A stretch of DNA of 64,000 nucleotides, from NCBI GenBank assembly GCA_020852815.1, contig JADZAN010000002.1, forward strand, positions 248,001 to 312,000, given 5' to 3'. The DNA is from Gemmatimonadaceae bacterium (lineage in GTDB: Bacteria; Gemmatimonadota; Gemmatimonadetes; Gemmatimonadales; Gemmatimonadaceae). A program made the translations under genes and the position numbers. The notes below the pieces were generated by a model that saw nothing but the letters and a program-made list of their open reading frames with translations, made no database searches and was not told where the DNA came from. Positions 1-9,822 of the stretch are shown piece after piece (position 1 is the first letter of the stretch; the number at the start of each line of letters is the position of its first letter).

Positions 1-267
1 GCGAGTGCCGTCGCCCCCCGCCGAGAGCGTCCAGCGTTCGTGACCGACCGGGTAGCCGACGTAGTAGAGGCGGAGCGTATCGCTCCCCGCGACCTGCGAC
101 CTCGGGGCGGTGCGCGCGCGCTCCTTCGCCGCCCGCCCGCCGACTTGCGCGAGCGCGTCCGCCGGTGGCGTCGCCACGAGCGCACTGGCAATCGTCAGGA
201 ACAAGACGGGCCGCGACGTGCGGCGCGGCCGCCTATCGAGCTGCACGAACGTCTTCCGCATCGCCAT
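1..267 (-). CDS. Secreted protein, N-terminal part (cut by window edge)
   Basis: An open frame runs from ATG at 267 (second in-frame ATG at 261) to the left edge without a stop, giving 89 residues. The N-terminus is basic (MAMRKTFVQ...RRPRRTSR), followed by a hydrophobic stretch VLFLTIASALVA and a likely signal-peptidase site near ADALAQ. The mature part begins with a polar segment and then LRLYYVGYPVGHERW, which looks like the start of a beta-rich domain. The family is not recognised. Its start overlaps the 3' end of the preceding minus-strand gene by 35 bp, so it probably belongs to the same transcript as the uptake genes upstream. The rest lies outside the window. Confidence 0.55.
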   Translation of the reverse strand, partial: MAMRKTFVQLDRRPRRTSRPVLFLTIASALVATPPADALAQVGGRAAKERARTAPRSQVAGSDTLRLYYVGYPVGHERWTLSAGGDGTR

Positions 268-2644
268 TGCCTCGGAGCTGCAGCGTCAATGTTGGGGGTG
301 AGGTGCCGCCAAACCGTGCGTCGAGCGAGACGGTGTGCCGCCCGGGCGCGAGCACCGGCAGTGGAGCGGCGAGCGCGATGCGTGCCTTGGGCTTTCCGCT
401 CGTATCGTACAACTGCACGCCCCCCGTGCTGTCGCTCGCCAGGCGCTCGCCACTCGCGAGCGATACCGGGAGCTCGATGGTGAGGAAGCCGTCGATGCGC
501 ACAACGACGCGGTCCACCGTCCCCGCGCCTCCAGTCGCCGCCAACCGGAACTGCAGTGGCTGCGCCGACCATGGCTGCTGGAACGTGAACGTGCTCTGCG
601 TCGGTTCCCCGGGCTGTCGCTCGACGGGCGAGTGCGTGAAGGGCGGCGACTCGACGACCGGCGTCAGCGTCCACACGCTGGCGCCCGTCGGTGCGAGATG
701 GAACTCGTTATGCGCGTCCCGGAGCCGTGCGCGCTGGGCGTTGGTGAACGCGCCGGCGGCCCGCGCCGCCTCCCACTCGCGAATCGCATCCAGCAGCTGC
801 GGCGTAAGCGGGTTGGCGCGCAGCGCCTTCGGGCGCGCCACCATCGCGAAGCCGGCATCGAACCCAGCCGCGCGCGCCAGCATCCACTCCATCTCGGCCA
901 GCGTGGTGCGCTCGGTGAGGAGGTACCAGCCGAGCATGTGCGGCATGTAGTTGCGATCGAACAGCGCCTGGTTGTCGATGCGGTACTGCTGCATGCTCTC
1001 GGTGAAGCCGCCGTTCCACGGCTCCCCCCAGTTGTAGTACGACCCGGTGTGCCAGTAGAACGTCTTGCTGACGCTGGTGCCGAAGATCATGTCGTGCGTG
1101 ACCTGCGAGCGCACGTCGTTCGTGAAGACTTCCAGCGCATAGTCGCCCTGCCCGCTGGCCAGCGCCCCCTCATGACCATCGAAGTCGATGTGGTCGACAC
1201 CGGTCTCGTTGAGGAAGTCGGCAAGGTTGCGCGCCACCTCGCGCTGCATGGCGAAGTTGGGGAAGAAGACGTTGTATGGGTGGTCGAACAGCTTTCCCAC
1301 CGTATCGCCGGCCGCGTGCGCCGCGGCGCGGGTGCCGAACGCGCCTCGCTGACAGTCGAGGAGCTGGAACGGCGCCGTCGTCGACACGGCGCGGTACTGG
1401 ATGAGTTCAGTGCCGATGCGCACGGTGTGCAGCGAGTTGTTGGCGGTGTCGTTGAAGAAGGTGGGGGCACGCACCTCCAAGGTGCGCTGCGCGGCGTCAA
1501 CGGCTGCCACGAGCGTGGACGTCCCCGTGACGCTCAGGCGCGCATCGGGGATCGGCGTGACGTACGGGTCGTTGGTGTTGATGAAGTTGGTGAGCGTGTG
1601 GACGCCGAGCCTCAGTCCCATCGCGTGCGCCTTGCCGACCGCCTCCTTGAGACCGGTGCGGCCGCGCGGAAACTGCGCGCTGTCGAGAATGAAGTGTCCC
1701 CAGCTCTTGAACGGACCCTCGTGATAGAGCGAGATGAAGCCGGCGCGGCTGGTGTGCGCGAGCATCTCGTCGACCTCGTCCTCGCCAAACGACGAAATGA
1801 GGTACGAACGCCCGAAGAGGGGGGAGCGCTTCCACCACACGCCATCGAAGGTGGGGTGCGGGAGCCCCTCGTCGAGTTCGATGCGCTCGAGCACATCGAG
1901 CACGCGTGGCTCGCTCGCCACGAAGAGCGCGATGGCGCTTCCCACCACCGTCTCGCCCGCGATCGGCGCCACCGGCATGTCGCGGTGGTTGCCGCCCCAC
2001 GCGTCCACCGTGCGAGGCTTCGACCGGTTGATGCTGTACGCCTGTAGGCTGCTCCCCCACGGGCGCGCCGTGGCGGCGATGCCGCGAGCCCAGGTGCTTC
2101 CCTCCCGGTTGGGATACGCACCGCCCAGCGTCTTCGCGTTGAGGACCTGCAGCCCGAGCGCGCCCGCATCATCGCGCACGACGCCGATCACCTCGCCTAC
2201 AGTCCGGGCGATGGACGTGGCGTACGGTCCCCAGATGATAGCGTCGATGCGGCCGGCGGGCGTGGCGCTGGTGATGTCGAGCGTGAGGTGCGTCGCGCGT
2301 GCGCGCGCGCGAACGGAAAGGCGCGCGCCGATGTCCGCGTAGCGCAGCGTGAGTTCGCTCCCGTCACGCGTTCGCCGTGCCGCGAGTGACGTTGGTGAAT
2401 GGCGCCGTCCATCGCTCACCACGGTGAGGAGCGATGAGATGGTATCGACGGCGAGTAATCCGGCCGCGCGCGTCGTGTCGCGCAACTCGGTGAGAGTGCC
2501 GCGCGCGTCGAACGAGAGGCGGAGCGCCCCCGCGTTGAGCGTCACGACTGCCGGCCCAGGGGCGGATGGCGACTGGGCGGGTGCGGACTGGAGGGCAGCG
2601 ACCGCGAGGGCAGCTGCGACGACGAAGCGACGGAGGTGGGTCAC
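233..2644 (-). CDS. Large secreted protein with barrel-type core, possible glycoside hydrolase
   Basis: About 803 residues from GTG at 2644. That start is chosen because it puts the basic-hydrophobic leader (VTHLRRFVVAAALAVAALQ, cut near APAQ) at the N-terminus; the frame extends upstream to 2806, but that extension looks like non-coding sequence. An N-terminal beta-rich region is followed by a central region with alternating hydrophobic strands and acidic ends (GVDHIDFDGHEG, FISLYHEG, LGVHTLTN), as in TIM-barrel glycosidases, and a C-terminal beta-sandwich-like part. The exact GH family is not recognised. It lies 187 bp downstream of the DUF4249 gene and in the same direction as the TonB receptor, which fits a secreted enzyme that feeds the receptor. 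Substrate unknown. Confidence 0.6.
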   Translation of the reverse strand: MTHLRRFVVAAALAVAALQSAPAQSPSAPGPAVVTLNAGALRLSFDARGTLTELRDTTRAAGLLAVDTISSLLTVVSDGRRHSPTSLAARRTRDGSELTLRYADIGARLSVRARARATHLTLDITSATPAGRIDAIIWGPYATSIARTVGEVIGVVRDDAGALGLQVLNAKTLGGAYPNREGSTWARGIAATARPWGSSLQAYSINRSKPRTVDAWGGNHRDMPVAPIAGETVVGSAIALFVASEPRVLDVLERIELDEGLPHPTFDGVWWKRSPLFGRSYLISSFGEDEVDEMLAHTSRAGFISLYHEGPFKSWGHFILDSAQFPRGRTGLKEAVGKAHAMGLRLGVHTLTNFINTNDPYVTPIPDARLSVTGTSTLVAAVDAAQRTLEVRAPTFFNDTANNSLHTVRIGTELIQYRAVSTTAPFQLLDCQRGAFGTRAAAHAAGDTVGKLFDHPYNVFFPNFAMQREVARNLADFLNETGVDHIDFDGHEGALASGQGDYALEVFTNDVRSQVTHDMIFGTSVSKTFYWHTGSYYNWGEPWNGGFTESMQQYRIDNQALFDRNYMPHMLGWYLLTERTTLAEMEWMLARAAGFDAGFAMVARPKALRANPLTPQLLDAIREWEAARAAGAFTNAQRARLRDAHNEFHLAPTGASVWTLTPVVESPPFTHSPVERQPGEPTQSTFTFQQPWSAQPLQFRLAATGGAGTVDRVVVRIDGFLTIELPVSLASGERLASDSTGGVQLYDTSGKPKARIALAAPLPVLAPGRHTVSLDARFGGTSPPTLTLQLRGNGDAEDVRAAR

Positions 2645-2701
2645 GCGGAAGAAGATCGGAGCAGGTCGGCGTGTGCGCGAGAGCCAGCTTCCGTTCGATC
2701 C

Positions 2702-2817
2702 CACCATCCGGGTGCTCGTCGATATCGATCGACGACTTCCGAAGGGGGAGGAGCGGGAGAAATCACCCGATGAGCTGATACCATCATCCTCGCGCGCCCG
2801 CACCATCCGGGTGCTCG
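2702..2817. repeat. Pair of 17-bp direct repeats
   Basis: The sequence CACCATCCGGGTGCTCG occurs at 2702-2718 and again at 2801-2817, 99 bp apart. Each copy contains the short inverted repeat CACC-ATCCG-GGTG. Both lie in the gap between the DUF4249 gene and the GTG start of the next minus-strand gene. They could be paired regulator sites or the footprint of a small duplication; no function can be assigned. Confidence 0.5.
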
Positions 2818-2831
2818 GCTTGCAGCTGGAG

Positions 2832-3713
2832 TCACGGCGTGAGCGGCACCGCCTTCCTCGCCGACGAGACCTCGCCCGCCATGAAGTAGCCTAACGCGCG
2901 CCGAGCCGGGTGCGTCAGGTTGGCGACGTTGCCGCGCACGCTCGCCGTCGAGACGGCGAACGGTGAGCCGTCGTTGGTGACCTGGTCGGTGAGCGCGACG
3001 TAGTACCGATAGCCTTCCTCACTCAGCGAGATCTGGCGCACCTCGACGCGGTCGCCGGGCTTGACGACCATCCCGCCATAGGGCTGGAACTGCGTCACGG
3101 ACTTCCCGTCCACCAGGTCGTCGTTGGCGAACATGCGCGCCTTGAAGGTGCTGTCGGCCGAGATGAGGCGCACGCCGTTCACGAGCTGGTCCCAGACGTA
3201 GTAGTTGCGCTCCCCGCCCGGATCGCGCGTGTCGATCGTTGCCCGCAGCCCGTCACGCGGGCCGATGACGTTGTTGCGCTCCATGAAGTACATCGAGTCG
3301 ATCGGCGCGACCGAGGTGAGGAGATCGCTCCCTTCGTACTGCTCTCCCTGCCAGGTGACGTGCAGTGTGTACCGGTGCCCGACTTCCGCGGCGAACGGCG
3401 GCGACACGTGGAGCGACGCGTCGTTCGGCGACGGCGCGAAGGAAAGCGAGTGTCCCGCCTCGTCGGTGACGCGCACGGTGGCCCCCGTCGCGGCCGGTGC
3501 GGCCGTGTTGCTGAAGTAGCGGTCGGTGGTCGTCACGCGGATCTGCTGGGGAATGGCTCCCTCCCCGATGATGCGCTCCATGCGTCCCTCGACCACGAGG
3601 AGTCGCTCCCCGGTGGCCAGGTCGACATCGACCACGCGCTCGCAGCCGCCGGCGAACGCAAGCAACGGGAGCACGAGCAGCGTCGTGAGGCGCGCGCGCT
3701 TGGTGATGGACAT
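2832..3713 (-). CDS. DUF4249-type outer-membrane lipoprotein
   Basis: 293 residues. The leader TTLLVLPLLAFAGGC ends in a lipobox with Cys at about residue 24, so the protein is lipid-anchored. After it come ERVVDVDL and LLVVEGR, typical of the DUF4249 family, followed by beta-rich sequence. DUF4249 proteins are the surface partners of certain TonB-dependent receptors, analogous to SusD beside SusC. The gene starts 12 bp after the stop of such a receptor, so the two are almost certainly one transcription unit. Ligand unknown. Confidence 0.85.
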   Translation of the reverse strand: MSITKRARLTTLLVLPLLAFAGGCERVVDVDLATGERLLVVEGRMERIIGEGAIPQQIRVTTTDRYFSNTAAPAATGATVRVTDEAGHSLSFAPSPNDASLHVSPPFAAEVGHRYTLHVTWQGEQYEGSDLLTSVAPIDSMYFMERNNVIGPRDGLRATIDTRDPGGERNYYVWDQLVNGVRLISADSTFKARMFANDDLVDGKSVTQFQPYGGMVVKPGDRVEVRQISLSEEGYRYYVALTDQVTNDGSPFAVSTASVRGNVANLTHPARRALGYFMAGEVSSARKAVPLTP

Positions 3714-3725
3714 CTCGCTCGCTCC

Positions 3726-6152
3726 CTAGAAGTGACGCGTGTAGGAAATGCTCGGGACGATCCCGAACACCGACAGCTGCACCGCCTCGGAGGCGAGCGG
3801 GTTGTCCTTGGTCTGGCGGAACGACATCGACTGCGCGTTGAAGCGGTTGTAGGCGTTGAAGACTCCCAGCTGCAACTCGCCGCGTCGCATCTTGCGCGTG
3901 AAGGCAAGGTCCAGCCGGTGATAGGCCGGGAGGCGCGCGGCGTTGCGTGGTCCGTACTCGGCCAGGATCAACCCATCGACCACGTAGCGCGACTCGGGGA
4001 ACGTGGCGGGGAGCCCGCTGGCGAGGGTGAAGGTCGTCCCCATCGTCCAATTGCGGCTGAGCGGACGCATGGCGACCACTGAAAGGTCGTGCGTCTTGTC
4101 GTACGGCGACACGTACCACTCGCCGTTGTTGATTCCCGGCGCGCTGGTCGTCGCCGAGGCGGCGCCCGAGCCGAAGCGCTGCTCCGAGCGGCTGAGCGTG
4201 TAGCTCACCCACCCGGTCGTCTTCCCCACCTGCCGGCGTGCGAACAGCTCGAGCCCCCAGGCCCGCCCGCGTCCCTGCAGGATCAGCGTCTCCAGCTTCT
4301 CGTTGAGGATGACGTCTGCTCCGTCGACGAAGTCGACAACGTCGCGCGAACGCTTCACGAAGACCTCCGCCGAAAGGTCCCACGCCTGACCGGGGGTGAT
4401 GCGCTGCATCCCGAGCGCCACCTGGTCGGCGCGCTGCGGCCTGAGGTATGGGCCGGCCGGTTCCCACACATCGAGCGGCGTCGGAGAGTTTGTCTTGGAG
4501 GCGAGGTGGAGGTACTGCACCGTGCGCGCGTAGCTCGCCTTGAGCGAGGTCCCCTTGTCGAGCGAGAAGCGCAGCGAGGCGCGCGGCTCCAGCGCGCCGT
4601 ACGCCTGCACCTTCTCTCCCGCGCCGTACCGCGTGCTGTCCACCACCGCCCCCGGCTCGTAGCGCCCGAGCAATGAGTCGTATACCAGCGGCTGGTCGTT
4701 GGCGTAGCGAAAGACCGTCGCCGTCCCTGTGCGCACGAAGCCGGAGAGGCGCGCACCGTAGCGAATCGCCCAGCGTTCGCCAAACTCGCGCTCCTCGCCC
4801 AGGTACAGTGCACCGGCCATCGCGCTGCGCTCCGGCACCTTCTTGCGGGCGAGGTTCGACTCGCCCAGCGGCTTCACCTCGCCGGGCGAGAAGCCGTGCA
4901 ACGTCCCCTGCACACCGAACTCCAGCCGATGCCCGGGTGACAGATGCAACGACTCATCAATCTTGAGGTCGAGGCTCTTCACGCGCGCCGTCCACTGCGT
5001 GGAGTCGTTCCCGATCGGGAAGGTGAGGCGATAGTCGTAGTTGCTCGCCGCCAGCGTGACCTTGGAGTACAGCCGGTCGCGCACGATCTCGTTCCAGCGC
5101 AACGTTCCCGACTTGTTCCCCCACCCGGCGCCGAACTGGTCGCCGACGCCAAAGCGGTCGCGCCCGAAGAAACCGGAGGCCACCAGCATCCCATGCTCGC
5201 CTAACGGCTTTGTCACCTTGGCATTGAGGTCGTAGAAGTAGGCGACGGAGTTACGGATGTCGGGATCGCTCGAGGCCTTGGTGAAGACATCGGCATAGGA
5301 GCGGCGCGCCGCGACCAGCCACGACCCCTTTCCCTTGAGCGGCCCTTCGACGGCCAAGCGCGATGCGAGCAGCCCCAGCGTCGCCGACGCGGCAAACTCG
5401 TTCGCGTTCCCCTCGCGCTGCCGCAGGTCCACCACCGACGACAGGCGCCCGCCGAAGCGCGGCGGGATCGCTCCCTTGTACAGCGTCGCATCATCGACGG
5501 CGTCCGAGTTGAACACCGAGAGGAAGCCAAGAATGTGCGACGGGTTGTAGATCGTCGCCTCGTCGAGGAGGATCAGGTTCTGGTCCGACCCGCCGCCGCG
5601 CACGTTGATCGCCGTGGTGAAGTCGCTGGAGGACGACACACCGGGGAGCAGCGTGAGCGATCGGATGGGATCCACCTCGCCCAGCGCCGCAGGAACCTGA
5701 CGCAACGTTTGCACATCGAGACGCGCGATGCTCATCTCCGGCGACTTGGGGTCGATGTCGGCCTGCTCGTTGGTAGCGGTCACCGCGACGGTCGCCAGCG
5801 TCACCTGGCTGCGCACCAGCATGACGTCGAGCGTCTGCGATGCGGTGAGCGAGATGGTCGTGTCAAACGGGGCGAAGCCGATGGCACGAACCTCCACGCG
5901 ATGACGGCCCGCGGCGAGCGCGAGGAAGTACACCCCTTCCTCGTTGCTTTCGACCGATATGCTGCGGTCGGCCACCACGCGTGCGTGGCGCACAACTTCA
6001 CGCGACTCGGCGCTGCGCAACGTGCCGGAGATGCGGAGCGGGGCGGTTCCCTGGGCGGTGAGGAGCCCGGCCGAGCGCGCGAGGCGCGCTGGCACGGCGG
6101 GGGCGGCGAGCAGCAGGACCGCTGCCGCGCACGCGCGTCGCGCGGTGTGCAT
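3726..6152 (-). CDS. TonB-dependent receptor with carboxypeptidase-like N-terminal domain
   Basis: About 808 residues from ATG at 6152, chosen because the leader MHTARRACAAAVLLLAAPAV follows directly; the upstream extension to 6296 is rich in Pro/Arg and lacks a leader. After the leader comes a carboxypeptidase-regulatory-like fold (LRISGTLRSAESREVV, GRHRVEVRAIGFAP), then a plug domain (VDPIRSLTLLPGVSS, INVRGGGSDQNLILLDEA, GGRLSSVVDLRQREG) and a long barrel ending in an aromatic residue (SISYTRHF). This is the SusC-like receptor class that imports ligands across the outer membrane using TonB energy. The DUF4249 lipoprotein gene follows after 12 bp. Confidence 0.92.
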   Translation of the reverse strand: MHTARRACAAAVLLLAAPAVPARLARSAGLLTAQGTAPLRISGTLRSAESREVVRHARVVADRSISVESNEEGVYFLALAAGRHRVEVRAIGFAPFDTTISLTASQTLDVMLVRSQVTLATVAVTATNEQADIDPKSPEMSIARLDVQTLRQVPAALGEVDPIRSLTLLPGVSSSSDFTTAINVRGGGSDQNLILLDEATIYNPSHILGFLSVFNSDAVDDATLYKGAIPPRFGGRLSSVVDLRQREGNANEFAASATLGLLASRLAVEGPLKGKGSWLVAARRSYADVFTKASSDPDIRNSVAYFYDLNAKVTKPLGEHGMLVASGFFGRDRFGVGDQFGAGWGNKSGTLRWNEIVRDRLYSKVTLAASNYDYRLTFPIGNDSTQWTARVKSLDLKIDESLHLSPGHRLEFGVQGTLHGFSPGEVKPLGESNLARKKVPERSAMAGALYLGEEREFGERWAIRYGARLSGFVRTGTATVFRYANDQPLVYDSLLGRYEPGAVVDSTRYGAGEKVQAYGALEPRASLRFSLDKGTSLKASYARTVQYLHLASKTNSPTPLDVWEPAGPYLRPQRADQVALGMQRITPGQAWDLSAEVFVKRSRDVVDFVDGADVILNEKLETLILQGRGRAWGLELFARRQVGKTTGWVSYTLSRSEQRFGSGAASATTSAPGINNGEWYVSPYDKTHDLSVVAMRPLSRNWTMGTTFTLASGLPATFPESRYVVDGLILAEYGPRNAARLPAYHRLDLAFTRKMRRGELQLGVFNAYNRFNAQSMSFRQTKDNPLASEAVQLSVFGIVPSISYTRHF

Positions 6153-6338
6153 CACACGGCCGGGGCGTGGCCGGATTGGAAACGTGCAGATGGGCACGGG
6201 AGAACGACGAGTTGCAGGTGACGGAGGTCGCGGGATACTGGAGGTACACACCGAATGTACTCGGCGATCCACCTCCGCCCCTCGACTACGGGGCACGTTC
6301 CGTCCCAGTGTCGCGCTTCGGCGTCCTCGGCCGTGCGA

Positions 6339-9300
6339 CTACGACGTCCGTCTGGCCCGTGGCGCGTCGGTGGAGAGGCGCCGCAGCGCCTCGCGCGCCT
6401 CTCGTACCGTCGGCTGCAGGACCTGGTCGCCACCGCTCCAGGCGCGCTCGACGTAGAGGTAGCTGTCGATGGCGGCCGGGCGGTTGCCCAGGCGCTCCTG
6501 GACGCGGGCGCGCTCGAGCATCCATAGCACGCGCGTGGCGTCGTTGGCGGAGTACGGGCGCGCCAGAATTGCCGCCGCGGCGTTGTCCTGACGCTTGGCC
6601 GACAGGATTCTGGCGCGCAGCAGGTGGAGTGCGCCGCAGCCAACCTGACAGACGGAGTCGGGCCGGTCGAGCGCCGAGAGCGCCGCCGCGGTGTCGCGCC
6701 GGGCCAGCGCCACGAGCCCCGGGAGCAGCACGCGCAGCGTCGGATGCGCGCGCTCCCTCCTGGCGGCGACTTCCGACACGAGTCGTTGCAGCTGCACGGT
6801 ATCTTCACGTGCGCTCCACCACATCGCCTGCCCGACGGAGACGGCGAGGTCGGCCGGGTCCATTCCCCATCCGCGCATCATCTGGTCGGCGCTATCGATT
6901 GGCATCGCGCCCGCCAGCGCGACCTGCGCAAGCAGGGGCGCCTGCGATCGCGTGAGAAATGTCCGCGCTTCCGCCATGTGCCCGCGCAGGAGGAGCAGGT
7001 TGCCGAATCGCCAGCGGAGCCCGTCCATGATTGGCTCGGGGAGGCCGCCCCTCTGCGCGGACTGCAGTCCCGCCCGAAACAGGTGCACCGCCCCTTCGGT
7101 GGAATCGAGAAGCGGGCTGGCAACCTGGGCAAGGTTGGACTGCAACGCGAAGTCGCGCGAGCGGCCGACCGCTTCGATGCGCGCGACGGCGTCCGGGGTG
7201 CGGTCGAGCAGGTCGCGCACCAACCGCAACGCTGTACTCACGTCACCGTCCGGCGCAGCGCCGATGAACAGCGCTATGGCGCGGCGCATGGCTGGCTCGT
7301 CCTGGTCGCTGGCGGCAACAGTCGTCAGGTGCAACGCTGCCGGCACGAACGTCGAGTCCAACGACAACGCCTGCTGAAAGGCATCGCGTGCCCCTCGGGC
7401 GCCGGAAAGACTCGGCGCGATGCGCTCGGTGAAGTGAAAGCGCGCATCGCCCAGCTTGAACCAGACCTCGGGATCATCGCCAAAGCGGGAGGTCGCGTCC
7501 TCCAGGACGCGCGTCATGCGCACAACTTGCGCGTACGGCGCAAGGACGGTGTAGTCCGACTGGGCGAGCATCGCAGCACCAAACAGCGAGTCGGTGGCAA
7601 CGAGCACGCTATCCCGCGGCGCGAGGCGGTGGTTCATCGCTCCCGCGCGCACCAGGAAGTGATATCCCTCCTCGTTCACGCGGGCGTCGGGTTGAAGCTT
7701 CCATCCCAGTGAATTGCCAAGTCGACGAAAGGCGAGTGCGAAAGTGCTGTCGGCGCCAATCGCCACGCGATACATCGCCGCCGCCGTGTCCCATTGCGCG
7801 CGTCGGTAGAACTGCTCGCCCCGCAGGTAGGCCTTGATCGCGGGGAGCGACGACGAGCCCATGGTGCCACGCCGTGCGTCGCCAGCGTTGGTCGTCCCAC
7901 GCAGCTGTGCGAGTACGGCGAGCGACAGCGTATCGGCGAGTCGATCGATGCGTGACGTCTCGCCCATCAGGTCGATGTCGGTGCCGACCGGTACGTTGCG
8001 CTCGGCGTCGAGGATGGTGGCGCGCAGGCGCACGGAGTCCTTTCCGGCGGCGACCACCGATCCGTGCAACGCCAGCGTGGCATGCACCTGCCGGGCGAGC
8101 GCGAGGGCGGTCTCGCGGTCGCCGCGCGCACGTGCGGGCCAGGCGCGCAGCGTGGTGGAGGGAGCAACCGTGCGCAGCGCCCCGGCCCCGTCGAGCGCGG
8201 TCGCGAGGAGGTCGACGAGTCCTTCGCGGTACTCGTCGTGTGCGCCGATCACGTCGAAGGGGGCGATGACGAGGATGTCTGCAGCGTCCGGCGCGTGCCG
8301 TCGATCGGGGGGAGCGCTCCGGGGCAGCCAACGCACGGCGGCGACAGCCAGGAGCAGCACGGCGACCACCGCCGCGACGATACGCGCCCGGCGCCCTCCG
8401 ATCATCGAACGTGAGGGATCTTCGCCAACGGCATCGTTCCCGACCTTCTTCTTGCCGGAGACGGTGCCGGATTGCCAGAGGGCATCCTGCAGCGCGCCGG
8501 CACTCGCGAACCGTTCGTTAGGCTCCTTGGCCAGCAACTGTGCGATGATCGCGGCGAGCTCCGGCGGGACGTCGTCGCGCGCGTCGGCAAGCGAGGGCGG
8601 TGGCGCGACCATGTGCTGCCGAATCAGGTCCGCCGACGAACTCCCGCTGAACGGCGGACGCCCGGCCAGCATCTCGTAGCCCACGACGCCGAGGGAGTAG
8701 AGATCGCTGCGGCCGTCGAGGTCGCGCTCCCCGGCCGCTTGCTCCGGCGACATGTAGCCCGGCGTCCCGATCGACATCCCGACCTGCGTGAGCCGCGTGG
8801 CATTGCCTGCCGCCTGGTCAGGGGCCAACGACGAAATGCCGAAATCGGCCAGCACCGCCAGCCCGTTCGAGAGCAGGATGTTCTCCGGCTTTATGTCGCG
8901 ATGGACGATCCCCTGGCCGTGCGCATAGGCCAGAGCCGATGACGGCTCCCGGAGGATGCGGCGGGCATCGGCGACCGGGAGCGCCCCCTCGCGATCGAGC
9001 CGGTGCCGCAACGTCTCGCCCTCGACGTAGGGAGTGACGTAGTAGAGGAACTCCCCGGCCACTCCCGCCGAGAGGACAGGGAGGAGGTGCGGATGCTGCA
9101 GGCGCGCCGTGACCTCGGCTTCGCGCTGGAAGCGCGTCGCCGTCAGCGTGGTCGCGACCTCGGGGGCGAGGACCTTGATGACGACGCGCCGTCCGAGCGC
9201 GCGCTCGGTGGCGAGGAAGACCCGGCTCATGCCGCCCCCTCCAAGCTCTCGCTCGACGCGATAGCTCGCGCCAAGTGCGGATTGCAGGTCGTGCAGCACG

Positions 9301-9362
9301 GGGGGGCGGTGCGGGAGGGACGTCTGCCTGGAGGACCACAACGTTGTGCTCCCGCGAGCCAT
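6339..9362 (-). CDS. Membrane Ser/Thr protein kinase with TPR-type C-terminal half
   Basis: About 1007 residues from ATG at 9362; an ATG further upstream (9428) adds an Arg/Ser-rich tail of doubtful value. The kinase domain shows a glycine loop (ELGGGGMSRVF), the ATP lysine in RRVVIKVL, catalytic HRDIKPEN, DFG and a GTPGYMSPEQ activation segment. All invariant residues are present, so it should be active. A membrane span (ARIVAAVVAVLLLAVAAV) follows, then a periplasmic region starting DILVIAPFDVI, which resembles the adenylate-cyclase/TolB-like sensor segment, and helical repeats of TPR type to the end. Such kinases relay envelope signals; the ligand and targets are unknown. It faces away from the monooxygenase gene at 9505. 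Confidence 0.88.
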   Translation of the reverse strand: MARGSTTLWSSRQTSLPHRPPVLHDLQSALGASYRVERELGGGGMSRVFLATERALGRRVVIKVLAPEVATTLTATRFQREAEVTARLQHPHLLPVLSAGVAGEFLYYVTPYVEGETLRHRLDREGALPVADARRILREPSSALAYAHGQGIVHRDIKPENILLSNGLAVLADFGISSLAPDQAAGNATRLTQVGMSIGTPGYMSPEQAAGERDLDGRSDLYSLGVVGYEMLAGRPPFSGSSSADLIRQHMVAPPPSLADARDDVPPELAAIIAQLLAKEPNERFASAGALQDALWQSGTVSGKKKVGNDAVGEDPSRSMIGGRRARIVAAVVAVLLLAVAAVRWLPRSAPPDRRHAPDAADILVIAPFDVIGAHDEYREGLVDLLATALDGAGALRTVAPSTTLRAWPARARGDRETALALARQVHATLALHGSVVAAGKDSVRLRATILDAERNVPVGTDIDLMGETSRIDRLADTLSLAVLAQLRGTTNAGDARRGTMGSSSLPAIKAYLRGEQFYRRAQWDTAAAMYRVAIGADSTFALAFRRLGNSLGWKLQPDARVNEEGYHFLVRAGAMNHRLAPRDSVLVATDSLFGAAMLAQSDYTVLAPYAQVVRMTRVLEDATSRFGDDPEVWFKLGDARFHFTERIAPSLSGARGARDAFQQALSLDSTFVPAALHLTTVAASDQDEPAMRRAIALFIGAAPDGDVSTALRLVRDLLDRTPDAVARIEAVGRSRDFALQSNLAQVASPLLDSTEGAVHLFRAGLQSAQRGGLPEPIMDGLRWRFGNLLLLRGHMAEARTFLTRSQAPLLAQVALAGAMPIDSADQMMRGWGMDPADLAVSVGQAMWWSAREDTVQLQRLVSEVAARRERAHPTLRVLLPGLVALARRDTAAALSALDRPDSVCQVGCGALHLLRARILSAKRQDNAAAAILARPYSANDATRVLWMLERARVQERLGNRPAAIDSYLYVERAWSGGDQVLQPTVREAREALRRLSTDAPRARRTS

Positions 9363-9504
9363 GGCGCTACCCCGACAGGTGCGATCGGCAAGAGCGGATG
9401 CGCGCGAGCGCTGCCAATCCCCCGTCACCCCCTAGATTGGATGTGCCGGCATCGCACCCATGCCTTCACCTCGCGGCGCAACACAACCCCGCGCCCAGCC
9501 GCTC

Positions 9505-9822
9505 ATGCTCATCGTCCACGTGTACGTCCACGTCCTTCCCGATCAAGTCGATCCCTTCATCGCCGCCTCGCGCGAGAACGCGCGGCAGAGCGTGCAGGAG
9601 CCCGGCGTCGTCCGCTTCGACCTGATTCAACAGGAGGACGATCCCACACGCTTCGTGCTCGTGGAGATCTACCGCACCCCCGAGGATCCCGCGCGCCACA
9701 AGGCCACGGCGCACTACGCCACGTGGCGCAACGCCGTCGAGCCGATGATGGCCGAGCCACGCCGCAGCACGAAGTACCACGCCCTCGCCCCCCACGCCGC
9801 CTGGTGGGAGTACCCGGGGTGA
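9505..9822 (+). CDS. Antibiotic biosynthesis monooxygenase (ABM/YgiN-type) family protein
   Basis: 105 residues from ATG at 9505, chosen because [14 protein letters not shown] is the family's first beta-strand. The following features match the small dimeric ABM fold: [45 protein letters not shown] and the C-terminal YHAL. Members are cofactor-free quinol monooxygenases or relatives acting on aldehydes and small metabolites. The stop TGA overlaps a GTG that opens the stump of an iron-type alcohol dehydrogenase, a common partner of ABM genes. Here that partner is broken, so the pathway may be lost. Confidence 0.8.
   Translation: MLIVHVYVHVLPDQVDPFIAASRENARQSVQEPGVVRFDLIQQEDDPTRFVLVEIYRTPEDPARHKATAHYATWRNAVEPMMAEPRRSTKYHALAPHAAWWEYPG

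Noticed and set aside
233-2047. Long plus-strand reading frames opposite the barrel-protein gene
   Set aside because: They are Arg/Pro-rich, lack recognisable domains and follow from the high G+C of the minus-strand gene.
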